Positions 30,214-38,378 of a stretch of DNA of 64,000 nucleotides are shown here, in pieces (position 1 is the first letter of the stretch; every line of letters begins with the position of its first letter). The DNA is from Brachybacterium aquaticum. Its GTDB lineage: Bacteria; Actinomycetota; Actinomycetes; Actinomycetales; Dermabacteraceae. The notes under the pieces were generated by a model. That model was not told the DNA's origin. It did not search any database and saw nothing but the letters and a program-made list of their open reading frames with translations. A program made the position numbers and the translations under genes. The stretch is from the NCBI RefSeq assembly GCF_014204755.1, contig NZ_JACHLZ010000001.1, positions 682,001 through 746,000 on the forward strand, given 5' to 3'.

Positions 30214-30237
30214 GGCCTCCGCATGATTGCGGGGGCC
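30214..30237 (+). promoter_or_regulatory. Leader hairpin upstream of infC (possible attenuator)
   Basis: GGCCTCCGC (30214-30222) pairs with GCGGGGGCC (30229-30237) through 9 bp with one G-U, loop ATGATT, followed by the pyrimidine-rich TTCGTCGTCTTCC. It looks like an intrinsic terminator in the leader of the infC-rpmI-rplT operon, which in other bacteria is regulated by L20 binding to its leader. Confidence 0.55.
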
Positions 30238-30276
30238 TTCGTCGTCTTCCGACTCGAAACAAGGTGAGGAGCCAAC

Positions 30277-30903
30277 ATCAGCGAACAGCGCATCAACGGT
30301 CAGATCAGGGTCCCCAAGGTCCTCCTGGTCGGGCCCGCCGGCGAGCAGGTCGGCGAGGTCCGTGTCGAGGACGCCCTGCGTCTCGCCCAGGAAGCAGATC
30401 TCGACCTGGTCGAGGTCGCGCCCGGTGCGAACCCGCCGGTCGCCCGTCTCATGGATTACGGCAAGTACAAGTACGAAGCCAACCTGAAGGCCCGTGAGGC
30501 GCGGAAGAACCAGGCGAATACGGTCCAGAAGGAAATCCGTATGGGCCTGAAGATCGACAAGCACGACTACGAGACCAAGCGCCGCAACGTTGAGAAGTTC
30601 CTCTCCGGCGGCGACAAGGTCAAGGTCATCATCCGCTTCCGCGGCCGCGAGCAGTCGCGCCCGGAGATGGGTGTGCGCCTCCTCAACCGTCTGGCTGAGG
30701 ACGTCTCGGAGTTCGGCTTCGTCGAGTCGCACCCGCGGCAGGACGGCCGCAACATGGTGATGGTCTTCGGACCCCACAAGAAGAAGGCCCAGGCCATGGC
30801 CGAGGCCCGCAAGCGCAAGACCGATGCCGAGAAGGCCGCTGCCCGCGGCGCGGACGAGACGTCCGCTCCCGAGGCCGAGGCCGAGACCGGCTCCGAGTCC
30901 TGA
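30277..30903 (+). CDS. infC: Translation initiation factor IF-3 (ATC start)
   Basis: A 208-residue factor that binds the 30S subunit and proofreads the start codon. The N-domain begins [20 protein letters not shown], the linker is [20 protein letters not shown], and the C-domain has [20 protein letters not shown] and [13 protein letters not shown]. The frame has a TGA at 30265-30267, and the first codon after AAGGTGAGGAG that fits is ATC at 30277. No ATG, GTG or TTG occurs in frame until 30451, deep inside the N-domain. A rare start codon lets IF-3 repress its own synthesis. The last 30 residues are an Ala/Glu tail. Confidence 0.93.
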   Translation: MSEQRINGQIRVPKVLLVGPAGEQVGEVRVEDALRLAQEADLDLVEVAPGANPPVARLMDYGKYKYEANLKAREARKNQANTVQKEIRMGLKIDKHDYETKRRNVEKFLSGGDKVKVIIRFRGREQSRPEMGVRLLNRLAEDVSEFGFVESHPRQDGRNMVMVFGPHKKKAQAMAEARKRKTDAEKAAARGADETSAPEAEAETGSES

Positions 30904-30928
30904 GAACGTAACAAGGAGAACAAGGCAG

Positions 30929-31123
30929 ATGCCGAAGAACAAGACCCACTCGGGGACCAAGAAGCGCGTCCGCGTGACCGGCTCGGGCAAGCTCATGCGC
31001 GAGAAGGCCAACGCCCGCCACCTGCTGGAGCACAAGTCCTCCACCCGCAAGCGCCGCCTCGGTTCCGACACCAACGTCGACAAGGCCGACACCAAGCGCA
31101 TCAAGAAGCTGCTGGGCCGCTGA
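30929..31123 (+). CDS. rpmI: 50S ribosomal protein L35
   Basis: A 64-residue basic ribosomal protein with the usual start [20 protein letters not shown] and the [18 protein letters not shown] segment. It lies 25 bases after infC with AAGGAGAACAAGGCAG before the ATG, in the standard infC-rpmI-rplT order. Confidence 0.97.
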   Translation: MPKNKTHSGTKKRVRVTGSGKLMREKANARHLLEHKSSTRKRRLGSDTNVDKADTKRIKKLLGR

Positions 31124-31181
31124 TCGCCCTCGCGGGAGCACGTCTCCCGCGCCCCTGAACTAACGACTGAAGGAGTATCAC

Positions 31182-31562
31182 GTGGCACGCGTGAAGCGGG
31201 CGGTCAACGCCCAGAAGAAGCGTCGGGAGATCCTCGAGCAGGCCAGCGGTTACCGCGGCCAGCGCTCCCGCCTGTACCGCAAGGCGAAGGAGCAGGTCCT
31301 GCACTCGCAGACCTACAACTTCCGCGATCGCAAGAAGCGCAAGGGCGACTTCCGCCAGCTGTGGATCCAGCGCATCAACGCTGCGTCCCGCGCCAACGGC
31401 CTGACCTACAACCGCTTCATCCAGGGCCTCGGCCTGGCGGGTGTCGAGGTCGACCGTCGCATGCTCGCCGAGCTCGCCGTCAACGACGCGCCGGCCTTCG
31501 CCGCCCTGGTCGAGGTCGCCAAGAACGCCCTCCCCAAGGACGTCAACGCCCCCGCGGCCTGA
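31182..31562 (+). CDS. rplT: 50S ribosomal protein L20
   Basis: A 126-residue ribosomal protein needed early in 50S assembly: [55 protein letters not shown]. The start is a GTG preceded by GAAGGAG. L20 represses this operon in other bacteria by binding its mRNA. The end carries a short Ala/Pro tail. Confidence 0.97.
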   Translation: MARVKRAVNAQKKRREILEQASGYRGQRSRLYRKAKEQVLHSQTYNFRDRKKRKGDFRQLWIQRINAASRANGLTYNRFIQGLGLAGVEVDRRMLAELAVNDAPAFAALVEVAKNALPKDVNAPAA

Positions 31563-31581
31563 CATCGCAGCAGCACCCGCG

Positions 31582-32493
31582 ATGACCGAGCGCCCGGATC
31601 AGTCCCCCCTCACCTCGCCCCGCTCCGAGCGGGTGAGGAAGGCGGCGGCACTGACCGGGCGCTCGGCGCGTCGCAAGCAGGGACGCTTCCGCGTCGAGGG
31701 CCCGCAGGCCGTCCGCTCCCTGCTCACCCACCGCGCCGACCTCGCCCTCGAGGTCTTCCTCACCGTGCGCGCCCGCGCCGACCACCCCGAGCTCGCCTCC
31801 CTCGCCGCCGAGGCCGGAGCGCCGCTGCGCGAGGTCGACGAGCAGATCCTGCGCGCCATGGTCCGCGACAGCGGTGACGGCGGCGGCGATCAGGGCGGTG
31901 CCGATGCCTCTCCGGGGGCTGCTGTCGGGGGAGCGTTGGTCTCCCCGCAGGGCGCGATCGCGCTGGCCACCTTTTCCGCCGAGGACCCGGCCGCCGCGCT
32001 GGGTGCCGTCCGCGCCCTGCCCGCGGACGGACCGGTCACCGTCGTCGTCCTCCACGAGGTGCGCGACCCCGGCAACGTCGGCACCATGATCCGCACCGCC
32101 GACGCCGCCGGCGCCGACCTCGTGCTGCTCACCCGCACGAGCGCCGACCCGTACTCGCCGAAGGCGGTGCGCGCCTCCGTCGGCAGCCTCTTCCACCTCC
32201 CGGTCCTCACCGGCGCCGAGATCGACGCGCTCCTGCCCGCCCTCGCCGCCGCCGACGTCACCGCGGCCGCGACCAGCGGCTACGCGGACAGCGACCTCTT
32301 CGACACTGCGCTTCCCGCGCGCCTCGCCTGGATCCTCGGCAACGAGGCCCACGGCCTGGACGAGGCGACCCTCGCCGCAGCGCCCCTGACCGTGCGGATC
32401 CCGCTGGCCGGGCACGCCGAATCCCTGAACGTCCACACCGCCGCGACCGTCTGCCTCTTCGAGACGCTCCGCCGCCGACGCCTGGAGGCATGA
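31582..32493 (+). CDS. TrmH/SpoU-family rRNA or tRNA 2'-O-methyltransferase
   Basis: A 303-residue SAM-dependent RNA methyltransferase of the knotted SPOUT class. An N-terminal substrate-binding domain (GRFRVEGPQAVRSLLTHRAD) is followed by motif 1 VRDPGNVGTMIRTADAAGAD, motif 2 WILGNEAHGLDEAT and motif 3 RIPLAGHAESLNVHTAATV. Such a gene commonly follows rplT in actinobacteria; the modified nucleotide is not known here. An insertion of Gly/Asp-rich sequence lies between the two domains. It overlaps the next gene by ATGA. Confidence 0.9.
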   Translation: MTERPDQSPLTSPRSERVRKAAALTGRSARRKQGRFRVEGPQAVRSLLTHRADLALEVFLTVRARADHPELASLAAEAGAPLREVDEQILRAMVRDSGDGGGDQGGADASPGAAVGGALVSPQGAIALATFSAEDPAAALGAVRALPADGPVTVVVLHEVRDPGNVGTMIRTADAAGADLVLLTRTSADPYSPKAVRASVGSLFHLPVLTGAEIDALLPALAAADVTAAATSGYADSDLFDTALPARLAWILGNEAHGLDEATLAAAPLTVRIPLAGHAESLNVHTAATVCLFETLRRRRLEA

Positions 32494-34628
32494 CCGAAGG
32501 CATGACCACGCCGACCGTTCCCGCCACCACCGCATCTGACCGCGGGACCGGGATCCTCCCGCGGCTGCTCCTGCCCGCCCTGCTGCTCCTCACCCTCGCC
32601 GCCGCGCTCCTCGGCATGGCCGCCACCGGCGCTCTCGCCCCGGCCCAGCTGATCCCTGCGAGCCCCCTGGTGACCTGGGGCCTGCCCGTGGTCCGCGCCC
32701 TGCACCACCTGGGCATGCTGCTCGCGATCGGCGCGGGCGGCGTCGCCGTCCTGCTGCTGCCCGGACCCTCCCGCCGCGAGACCACCGCGCTGGACCCGGT
32801 GCGCCGCGCGACCGTGCGCCTCGCCGCGGCCGGGGCGCTGCTGTGGGCGCTCGCCTCGCTCGCCCAGGTCCCCCTCGGAGGGCTCGAGGCCGCCGGTCCC
32901 GGCTCCGGACTGAACCTGTGGGACGTCGCGCTGGGCGGGGAGCTCGGCCGCCTGCAGCTCGTCGTCGCCGTGCTCGCCGGTCTCGCGGCGCTCTTCCACG
33001 GCCTCGCCCTCGCCGTCCGCACCACGGTGCTCGCCTGCTGGGCCCTCGCGTTCTCCGGCATCGGTGCGCTCACGCTGGGCCTCGCGGGCCACGCCGGCGC
33101 CAGCCTCGACCACGTCAACGCCGTCAACGCCATGGCCCTGCACATCGTGGCGGTGTCCGTGTGGGCGGGCGGGCTGCTGGTCATCGGCCTGCTCGGTCCG
33201 CGCCTGGACGACGAGCGCCACCGCGCCGTCGTCGCCCGCTTCTCACCGTGGGCGCTCGCGGCCGTCGTGGTCCTCGCCCTCTCGGGCCTGCTCAGCGCCT
33301 CGATCCGCCTGGACAGCTGGGCGGACCTGGTCACGACCGGGTACGGCCGCGTCGTGCTCGCCAAGACCGTCGGCCTCCTCGCCCTCGCCGTGCTCGGCGC
33401 CCTGCAGCGCCGCCGCCTCGGGGACCGGCTGCGCTTCCGCCACCTCGCGCTCACCGAGGGGATCCTCCTCGCCGCCGTGATCGGAGCGTCGATCGCGCTC
33501 GGCCGCTCGGCCCCGCCCGTGCCGCAGGAGGTCCCCGTCGTCGGCGACCTGCGCGTGCTGTCACTGGCCGGCCACCTCCCGCCCGAGCGCGAGTTCGGCC
33601 CGGGCGCTCTGTTCACCGTGGTCCAGCCCGACTGGGTCTCCCTCGGGATCGCTGCGGCGATGGCGGGGCTCTACCTCGTCGGCGTGCGCAGGCTGACCCG
33701 CCGCGGCGACGCCTGGCCGTGGGTGCGGACGCTCAGCTGGATCGCCGGCTGCCTCGCCTTCGCCTGGGTCATGAACGGGGGCGCTGCGGCCTGGGGCCTG
33801 TTCCGCTTCGACGCCCACATGGTCCAGCACATGGCGATGATGATGATCGCCCCGCCGCTGTGGGTGCTCGGCGCGCCGGTGACCCTGCTGTCCCGCGCGG
33901 TCGCCCCGCGCACCGACGGCTCCCGCGGCGTGCGCGAATGGGTGCTCGCGGCGCTGCACTCCGGATACTCCCGGGTGATCTCCTCCCCGCCGGTGGCCGG
34001 GCTGTTCTTCGCCGGCTCGCTCGTGGTCTTCTACTTCACGCCGCTGTTCGAGCTGGCGATGTACCACCACGCCGGGCACGTGCTGATGACCGTGCACTTC
34101 CTCGCCTCGGGGTACCTGTTCGCGTGGGTGCTGATCGGCATCGACCCCGCGCCCCGGCCGATCAACCCGGTGATGAAGCTGCTCACGCTGCTGGTCACCC
34201 TCGCGTTCCACGCCTTCTTCGGGGTGGCGCTGTACTCGGCGACCTGGCTGATCGCCGAGAACTGGTACACGGACCTGGGCATGTACGACCCGGACCGGCT
34301 GATGCTCATCCAGGAGCGCGGCGCGTCGATCATGTGGGCGATCTCGGAGGTCCCCACCGTCGGCTACGCGATCATCGTCGCGGTGCTGTGGATGCGCTCC
34401 GAGGACCGCCGCGCCCGCCAGTACGACCGCAAGGCCGAGCGCGACGGCGGGGCGGAGCTCGCCGCGTACAACGCGTACCTCGCGAGCCTGCAGGGCGGGG
34501 GAGCGGCGGTCGGGGAGTCGCGGCCGACGGGCCCGGTCGGGGACGGGGCGGCGTCGGACGGGGCGGTGTCGAACGTGGCGGTGTCGGACGAGTCGTCGTC
34601 GGACGACGAGGCGACCCCGCCTCGCTGA
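32490..34628 (+). CDS. CopD-CtaG fusion, copper handling / cytochrome oxidase assembly protein
   Basis: A 712-residue membrane protein with about 15 spans. The first half (to about 340) is a CopD-like copper-import domain, with the conserved VRALHHLGMLLAIGAGG and AMALHIVAVSVWAGGLLVIG helices. The second half is a CtaG (caa3) domain carrying the His helices FRFDAHMVQHMAMMMIAPPL and YHHAGHVLMTVHFLASGYLF, plus HAFFGVAL. In actinobacteria such fusions are linked to copper supply for cytochrome c oxidase. The C-terminal 70 residues are a Gly/Ser/Asp-rich tail. The ATG at 32490 overlaps the preceding stop; 32502 is an alternative start. Confidence 0.88.
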   Translation: MTEGMTTPTVPATTASDRGTGILPRLLLPALLLLTLAAALLGMAATGALAPAQLIPASPLVTWGLPVVRALHHLGMLLAIGAGGVAVLLLPGPSRRETTALDPVRRATVRLAAAGALLWALASLAQVPLGGLEAAGPGSGLNLWDVALGGELGRLQLVVAVLAGLAALFHGLALAVRTTVLACWALAFSGIGALTLGLAGHAGASLDHVNAVNAMALHIVAVSVWAGGLLVIGLLGPRLDDERHRAVVARFSPWALAAVVVLALSGLLSASIRLDSWADLVTTGYGRVVLAKTVGLLALAVLGALQRRRLGDRLRFRHLALTEGILLAAVIGASIALGRSAPPVPQEVPVVGDLRVLSLAGHLPPEREFGPGALFTVVQPDWVSLGIAAAMAGLYLVGVRRLTRRGDAWPWVRTLSWIAGCLAFAWVMNGGAAAWGLFRFDAHMVQHMAMMMIAPPLWVLGAPVTLLSRAVAPRTDGSRGVREWVLAALHSGYSRVISSPPVAGLFFAGSLVVFYFTPLFELAMYHHAGHVLMTVHFLASGYLFAWVLIGIDPAPRPINPVMKLLTLLVTLAFHAFFGVALYSATWLIAENWYTDLGMYDPDRLMLIQERGASIMWAISEVPTVGYAIIVAVLWMRSEDRRARQYDRKAERDGGAELAAYNAYLASLQGGGAAVGESRPTGPVGDGAASDGAVSNVAVSDESSSDDEATPPR

Positions 34629-34656
34629 TCCCGCGCACCTCGCTGATACCGCGCCC
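34621..34656. repeat. 18-bp tandem duplication at the end of the CopD-CtaG gene
   Basis: CTCGCTGATCCCGCGCAC (34621-34638) is followed at once by CTCGCTGATACCGCGCCC (34639-34656). The first copy contains the stop codon, so the duplication is harmless. Confidence 0.7.
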
Positions 34657-34676
34657 CCGCGGCGAGCTCCCCGTCG

Positions 34677-36332
34677 CTAGAACGGCGGCGGGTCGCCCGG
34701 CGGCTGGAGGGACCCGTCCCGCCCGAGTCGCCAGCCGTCCTCCCCGTTCGGGCCCGGAATCGGATCACTGGGAGAGAGGCCCTGCTCGAGAGCCTCGCAG
34801 AGCCGACGGGCATTGTCGACCCGGGCGAGGCGAAGCGCCTCGAACTGCTCCCATGCCTCGGTCATCTCCTCGACGACCTGGGGTGTGGCGAGGTCGCGGC
34901 TGTCCTCCTGCCGCGCCATCAGGTGCTCCGAGGTCATCCACCAGGTGGTGCCCGACTCGTCGTCCCGCACGGGGTCGAGCCGGCCGAGGGTCTTCAGCCG
35001 GTGGTGCTGGCGGCACAGCGCATGGAGGTTCTCCACCGAGGTGGGGCCGCCGGCGGCGGGATCCTCGTGGTCGAACTCCTCGATGTGGTCGAACTCGGTG
35101 AGCTCCCGGGTGGGGCGGCCGCAGCCGGGGACGGCGCAGGTGGGCTGGCGCTGACGCAGATGCTCGCGCTGGGCGGGGCTCGGGCGGTACCGCTGCGCGG
35201 GCTGGGGGAGGAACCTCCCGGTGGCCGGATCGGTGAGGATCCGGTACCAGACGTCCTCGCGGCCAGCGAGCTCGCGGGCCATCTCGGCAGGCAGTGGGGT
35301 GGTGCCGTCCAGCATCCCCGGGGCGTCGGACTCGCCGAGCATCGTCATGAACGGGACCGTCACGGTGATCCGGAAGCGGGGCTCGGGCACCTCGACGCCG
35401 TCGGTGTCCAGGGCCGCGGCGAGCAGCAGGTCGAAGCGGAGCGCGGAGAGGGTGGGCAGCACGCCGCTCGCGCTGATCAGCCCGCCCGGATCGCCGGGGA
35501 CCTCGGTGCCGTCGTAGAGCGCGTCGCGCTGGGCGTCCTGCAGGCAGTGGGCCGCGCGGTCCAGGCGCTCGGCGAGGTCGAGGATCTCGGGCAGCGGTCC
35601 GATGATGCGCAGGCAACCGGTGCCGTCCGGGCGCGGCGGGTCCATGACGACCCGCCGACGGGCCGCCGGGGTGGCCCGCTCGGGCAGGGGGGTGCGGCTG
35701 ATCGCGGAGGTGATGAGGTGGCCGAACTCCCGGGAGAAGGACTCCGGGGTGATGTCCAGCGCGACCTTTCCGAGCGCCTCGTCGACCCCGCGCACGGCAT
35801 CGTCCTCGAGGTCGGAGGTGCGCTCGAGGACCTTCTCGAACCAGCCCACCGGCAGGTCGCCCCGCTCGAGCCGCTCGAGGGTGCGGGGCAGGAGGGTGCC
35901 GACCCGGTGGGTCTCACGGAGGATGCGGGCCGCCTGCGTCCTCGCGCAGCGCAGGGCGAGCGACACGTTCAGCTCGTCCATCGCCGCCTCGTCCTTGTCC
36001 CAGTCGGGGCCGAGCGGGTCCTGGGTGGTCTCCAGCAGGGTCCGGTAGCGGGCGGCGAGACGGCGGGAGTCCTCACGGCCGCTGTCCCAGAGCTGGGTGA
36101 GCTTCTGTCCGGTGCGGCGGGAGCGCTCGGCCCCGGCCCTCCGGACGCGATCCTGGGTCACGGAGCGGCGGCGACGCCTCCGCTGGGCTGCGCGCTCGGC
36201 CGCGGCGGCGGCCTTCCTGTCCGGGGGCGCGAGGAGGAATGGCGAGTCGTCGTCAGCGGTGTCACCCAATGCCCTCGCCCCCTCGCGCGGTGCTGCGGGC
36301 CCCTCGCCCGCGTCCTCGAATGTGTGATCCAT
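34677..36332 (-). CDS. DUF222 / HNH endonuclease family protein
   Basis: A 551-residue protein. The N-terminal two thirds match the helical DUF222 (13E12 repeat) family: DELNVSLALRCARTQAARIL, LERGDLPVGWFEKVLERT, DPPRPDGTGCLRIIGPLPEI. The C-terminus is an HNH nuclease domain: CAVPGCGRPTRELTEFDHI, then ENLHALCRQHHRLKTLG. These genes are multicopy in many actinobacteria and are thought to be selfish or phage-related, but no terminal repeats or mobility genes are seen here. The ATG overlaps a TAGAAT box, so the exact start is uncertain. Confidence 0.85.
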   Translation of the reverse strand: MDHTFEDAGEGPAAPREGARALGDTADDDSPFLLAPPDRKAAAAAERAAQRRRRRRSVTQDRVRRAGAERSRRTGQKLTQLWDSGREDSRRLAARYRTLLETTQDPLGPDWDKDEAAMDELNVSLALRCARTQAARILRETHRVGTLLPRTLERLERGDLPVGWFEKVLERTSDLEDDAVRGVDEALGKVALDITPESFSREFGHLITSAISRTPLPERATPAARRRVVMDPPRPDGTGCLRIIGPLPEILDLAERLDRAAHCLQDAQRDALYDGTEVPGDPGGLISASGVLPTLSALRFDLLLAAALDTDGVEVPEPRFRITVTVPFMTMLGESDAPGMLDGTTPLPAEMARELAGREDVWYRILTDPATGRFLPQPAQRYRPSPAQREHLRQRQPTCAVPGCGRPTRELTEFDHIEEFDHEDPAAGGPTSVENLHALCRQHHRLKTLGRLDPVRDDESGTTWWMTSEHLMARQEDSRDLATPQVVEEMTEAWEQFEALRLARVDNARRLCEALEQGLSPSDPIPGPNGEDGWRLGRDGSLQPPGDPPPF

Positions 36333-36459
36333 TCTACGGAGCAGGGGTGACAGCCGAAAGGTGTGTGGATAACTCCGAATGGGCTGCGAACTGCGGCGAT
36401 GGAAGCGCGTGCAGGTGTTCGATTCGATCGGCCGACGGGCCATTGCACCCCCGGACGCG

Positions 36460-36498
36460 CCGACGGCGGCGACCGCGCAGTGCGGTCGCCGCCGTCGG
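36460..36498 (-). terminator. Very strong terminator of the mycothiol operon
   Basis: CCGACGGCGGCGACCGC (36460-36476) pairs without a mismatch with GCGGTCGCCGCCGTCGG (36482-36498), a 17-bp stem with the 5-base loop GCAGT. It lies 54 bases beyond the stop of the leftward MBL gene, and may also insulate the HNH gene start. Confidence 0.9.
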
Positions 36499-36551
36499 GC
36501 GGGGGAGTCCTGCCGAGCGCTCAGCCCGGAGAGACCGTCAATGCCGGCCCC

Positions 36552-37172
36552 TCAGAGCCAGTCCCCCTGGGCGTTGCGCTTCTCGGCACCGATGGTGGTG
36601 TCCGGGCCGTGGCCGGTGTGCACCACGGTGTCGTCCGGCAGTGCGAACAGGCGCTCGCGGATCGACTCCTCGATGGTCTCCCGGGAGGAGAAGGAGCGGC
36701 CGGTCGCGCCGGGACCGCCCTGGAACAGGGTGTCGCCGGTGAACACGGCGCCCAGCTCCTCGGAGTAGAAGCAGGTCGAGCCGGGGGAGTGGCCCGGGGT
36801 GTGCAGGGCCTCGAGGCTGACGCCCGCGATGGTGAACATGTCGCCGTCGGCGATGTCGTCGTCCCAGGGGAGGTCGCCGTGGGTGAGCTGCCAGACCTCG
36901 CGCTCGGCGGGGTTCAGCAGGATCGGGGCCTCGAGCGCCTCGGACAGCTCCGGGGCGAAGCGGACGTGGTCGTCGTGTCCGTGGGTGAGCAGGATGCCCA
37001 CGCACTCGCGCTCGCCGACCAGGTCCTCGATGGCCTGCACGTCGTGCGGGGCATCGAAGACGACGCACTGCTCGTCGTCGCCGAGCACCCACACGTTGTT
37101 CTCGACCTCGTGGGTCTCCCCGTCCAGGGAGAAGGTGCCGGAGGTGGTGCCGTGGGTGAGGCGGGCGGTCAT
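36552..37172 (-). CDS. MBL-fold metallohydrolase paired with mycothiol formaldehyde dehydrogenase
   Basis: A 206-residue zinc hydrolase of the glyoxalase II-like metallo-beta-lactamase fold. Metal ligands are in [10 protein letters not shown] (H64, H66, D68, H69), [18 protein letters not shown] and [15 protein letters not shown]. In actinobacteria this gene follows the S-(hydroxymethyl)mycothiol dehydrogenase, and its likely role is hydrolysis of the S-formylmycothiol product. Its ATG overlaps the preceding TGA (ATGA), so the two are translated together. Confidence 0.9.
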   Translation of the reverse strand: MTARLTHGTTSGTFSLDGETHEVENNVWVLGDDEQCVVFDAPHDVQAIEDLVGERECVGILLTHGHDDHVRFAPELSEALEAPILLNPAEREVWQLTHGDLPWDDDIADGDMFTIAGVSLEALHTPGHSPGSTCFYSEELGAVFTGDTLFQGGPGATGRSFSSRETIEESIRERLFALPDDTVVHTGHGPDTTIGAEKRNAQGDWL

Positions 37173-38269
37173 CGCTTCACCTCGACGACGGTGCGCAGGG
37201 TGTTGCCGTCGTGCAGCGCGTCGAGCGCCGCGTCGGTGCCGGCGAGGTCGGTGCGGCCGGTGACGAAGCGCTCCAGCGGCAGGCGGCCCTGCAGGTAGAG
37301 GTCGATCAAATCGGGGAAGTCGCGCTCGGGCAGGCAGTCGCCGTACCAGGAGGACTTCAGCGCGCCGCCGCGGCCGAACACGTCGGCCAGCGGCAGGGTG
37401 ATCTCGACGCCCGGGCGGGGCACGCCCACGAGCACCACGCGGCCGGCGAGGTCGCGGGCGTAGAAGGCGGCCTCGTAGGTCTGCGGGATGCCGACCGCGT
37501 CGACCACCACGTCGGCGCCGAAGCCGCCGGTGAGCTCCTGGACCTTGTCGGCGACCTGCTGCGGGGAGAGGCCCTTGGTGAGCAGGGTGTGGGTGGCGCC
37601 GAGCTCCTCGGCGGCGGCGAGCTTCTTCTCGTCCACGTCCAGGCCGATGATGGTGGTGGCGCCGGCGAGCTTCGCGCCCGCGATCGCGGCGCAGCCCACG
37701 CCGCCCAGGCCGATCACGGCGAGGGACTCGCCGCGCTGGACCTGGCCGGTGTTCATGGCGGCGCCGAGGCCGGCCATGACGCCGCAGCCGAGCAGACCCG
37801 CGACCTCGGCCGGGGCGTCCTCGGAGACCTTCGTGCACTGGCCCTCGTGGACCAGGGTCTTCTCGGCGAAGGAGCCGATGCCGAGGGCCGCGGTGAGCTC
37901 GGTGCCGTCGGTGAGAGTCATCTTCTGCGAGGCGTTGTGGGTCGCGAAGCAGTACTGCGGCACACCCTTCTTGCAGGCGCGGCACTCGCCGCACACCGCG
38001 CGCCAGTTCAGCACGACGTAGTCGCCGACCTCGACGTGCGTGACGGCCTCGCCGACCACGGACACGCGGCCCGCGGACTCGTGGCCGAGCAGGAACGGGA
38101 ACTCGTCGTTGATGCCGCCGTCGCGGTAGGCGAGGTCGGTGTGGCACACGCCGGTCGCCTCGATGTCGACGATGACGTCGTGGGGACCGGGGTCGGGGAT
38201 GACGATGTCGAGCAGCTCGGCGGGCTGCTTCGCGGCCCGGGCGACGACGCCCTTGACGGTGATGGGCAT
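37169..38269 (-). CDS. mscR: S-(hydroxymethyl)mycothiol dehydrogenase
   Basis: A 366-residue zinc-dependent class III-type alcohol dehydrogenase that oxidises the formaldehyde-mycothiol adduct with NAD and may also reduce S-nitrosomycothiol. Catalytic zinc ligands are C42 ([14 protein letters not shown]) and H63 (LLGHESAG). Structural zinc Cys are in [20 protein letters not shown]. The dinucleotide loop is [12 protein letters not shown]. The mycothiol assignment rests on family resemblance and the coupled MBL partner. AAGGAGG precedes the ATG. Confidence 0.92.
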   Translation of the reverse strand: MPITVKGVVARAAKQPAELLDIVIPDPGPHDVIVDIEATGVCHTDLAYRDGGINDEFPFLLGHESAGRVSVVGEAVTHVEVGDYVVLNWRAVCGECRACKKGVPQYCFATHNASQKMTLTDGTELTAALGIGSFAEKTLVHEGQCTKVSEDAPAEVAGLLGCGVMAGLGAAMNTGQVQRGESLAVIGLGGVGCAAIAGAKLAGATTIIGLDVDEKKLAAAEELGATHTLLTKGLSPQQVADKVQELTGGFGADVVVDAVGIPQTYEAAFYARDLAGRVVLVGVPRPGVEITLPLADVFGRGGALKSSWYGDCLPERDFPDLIDLYLQGRLPLERFVTGRTDLAGTDAALDALHDGNTLRTVVEVKR

Positions 38270-38302
38270 GCTGGCCTCCTTCGAGGGGTGGGGGTCGTGG
38301 CC

Positions 38303-38331
38303 AGCCTAACGAGTGGAGGCTGACCGCGAAT
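38303..38331 (-). promoter_or_regulatory. Candidate promoter of mscR
   Basis: On the minus strand TAGGCT (38308-38303) lies 16 bases after TTCGCG (near 38330-38325), and the predicted transcript has a leader of about 30 bases with the AAGGAGG site. Confidence 0.4.
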
Positions 38332-38378
38332 CGAGGTCCCACCTTCGAGCGCCCTGATGCACGGACTACGGCCTCCGC

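Noticed and set aside
34677-36332. DUF222/HNH gene as part of a mobile element
   Set aside because: No terminal inverted repeats, target duplication, integrase or transposase nearby; the flanking genes look chromosomal.
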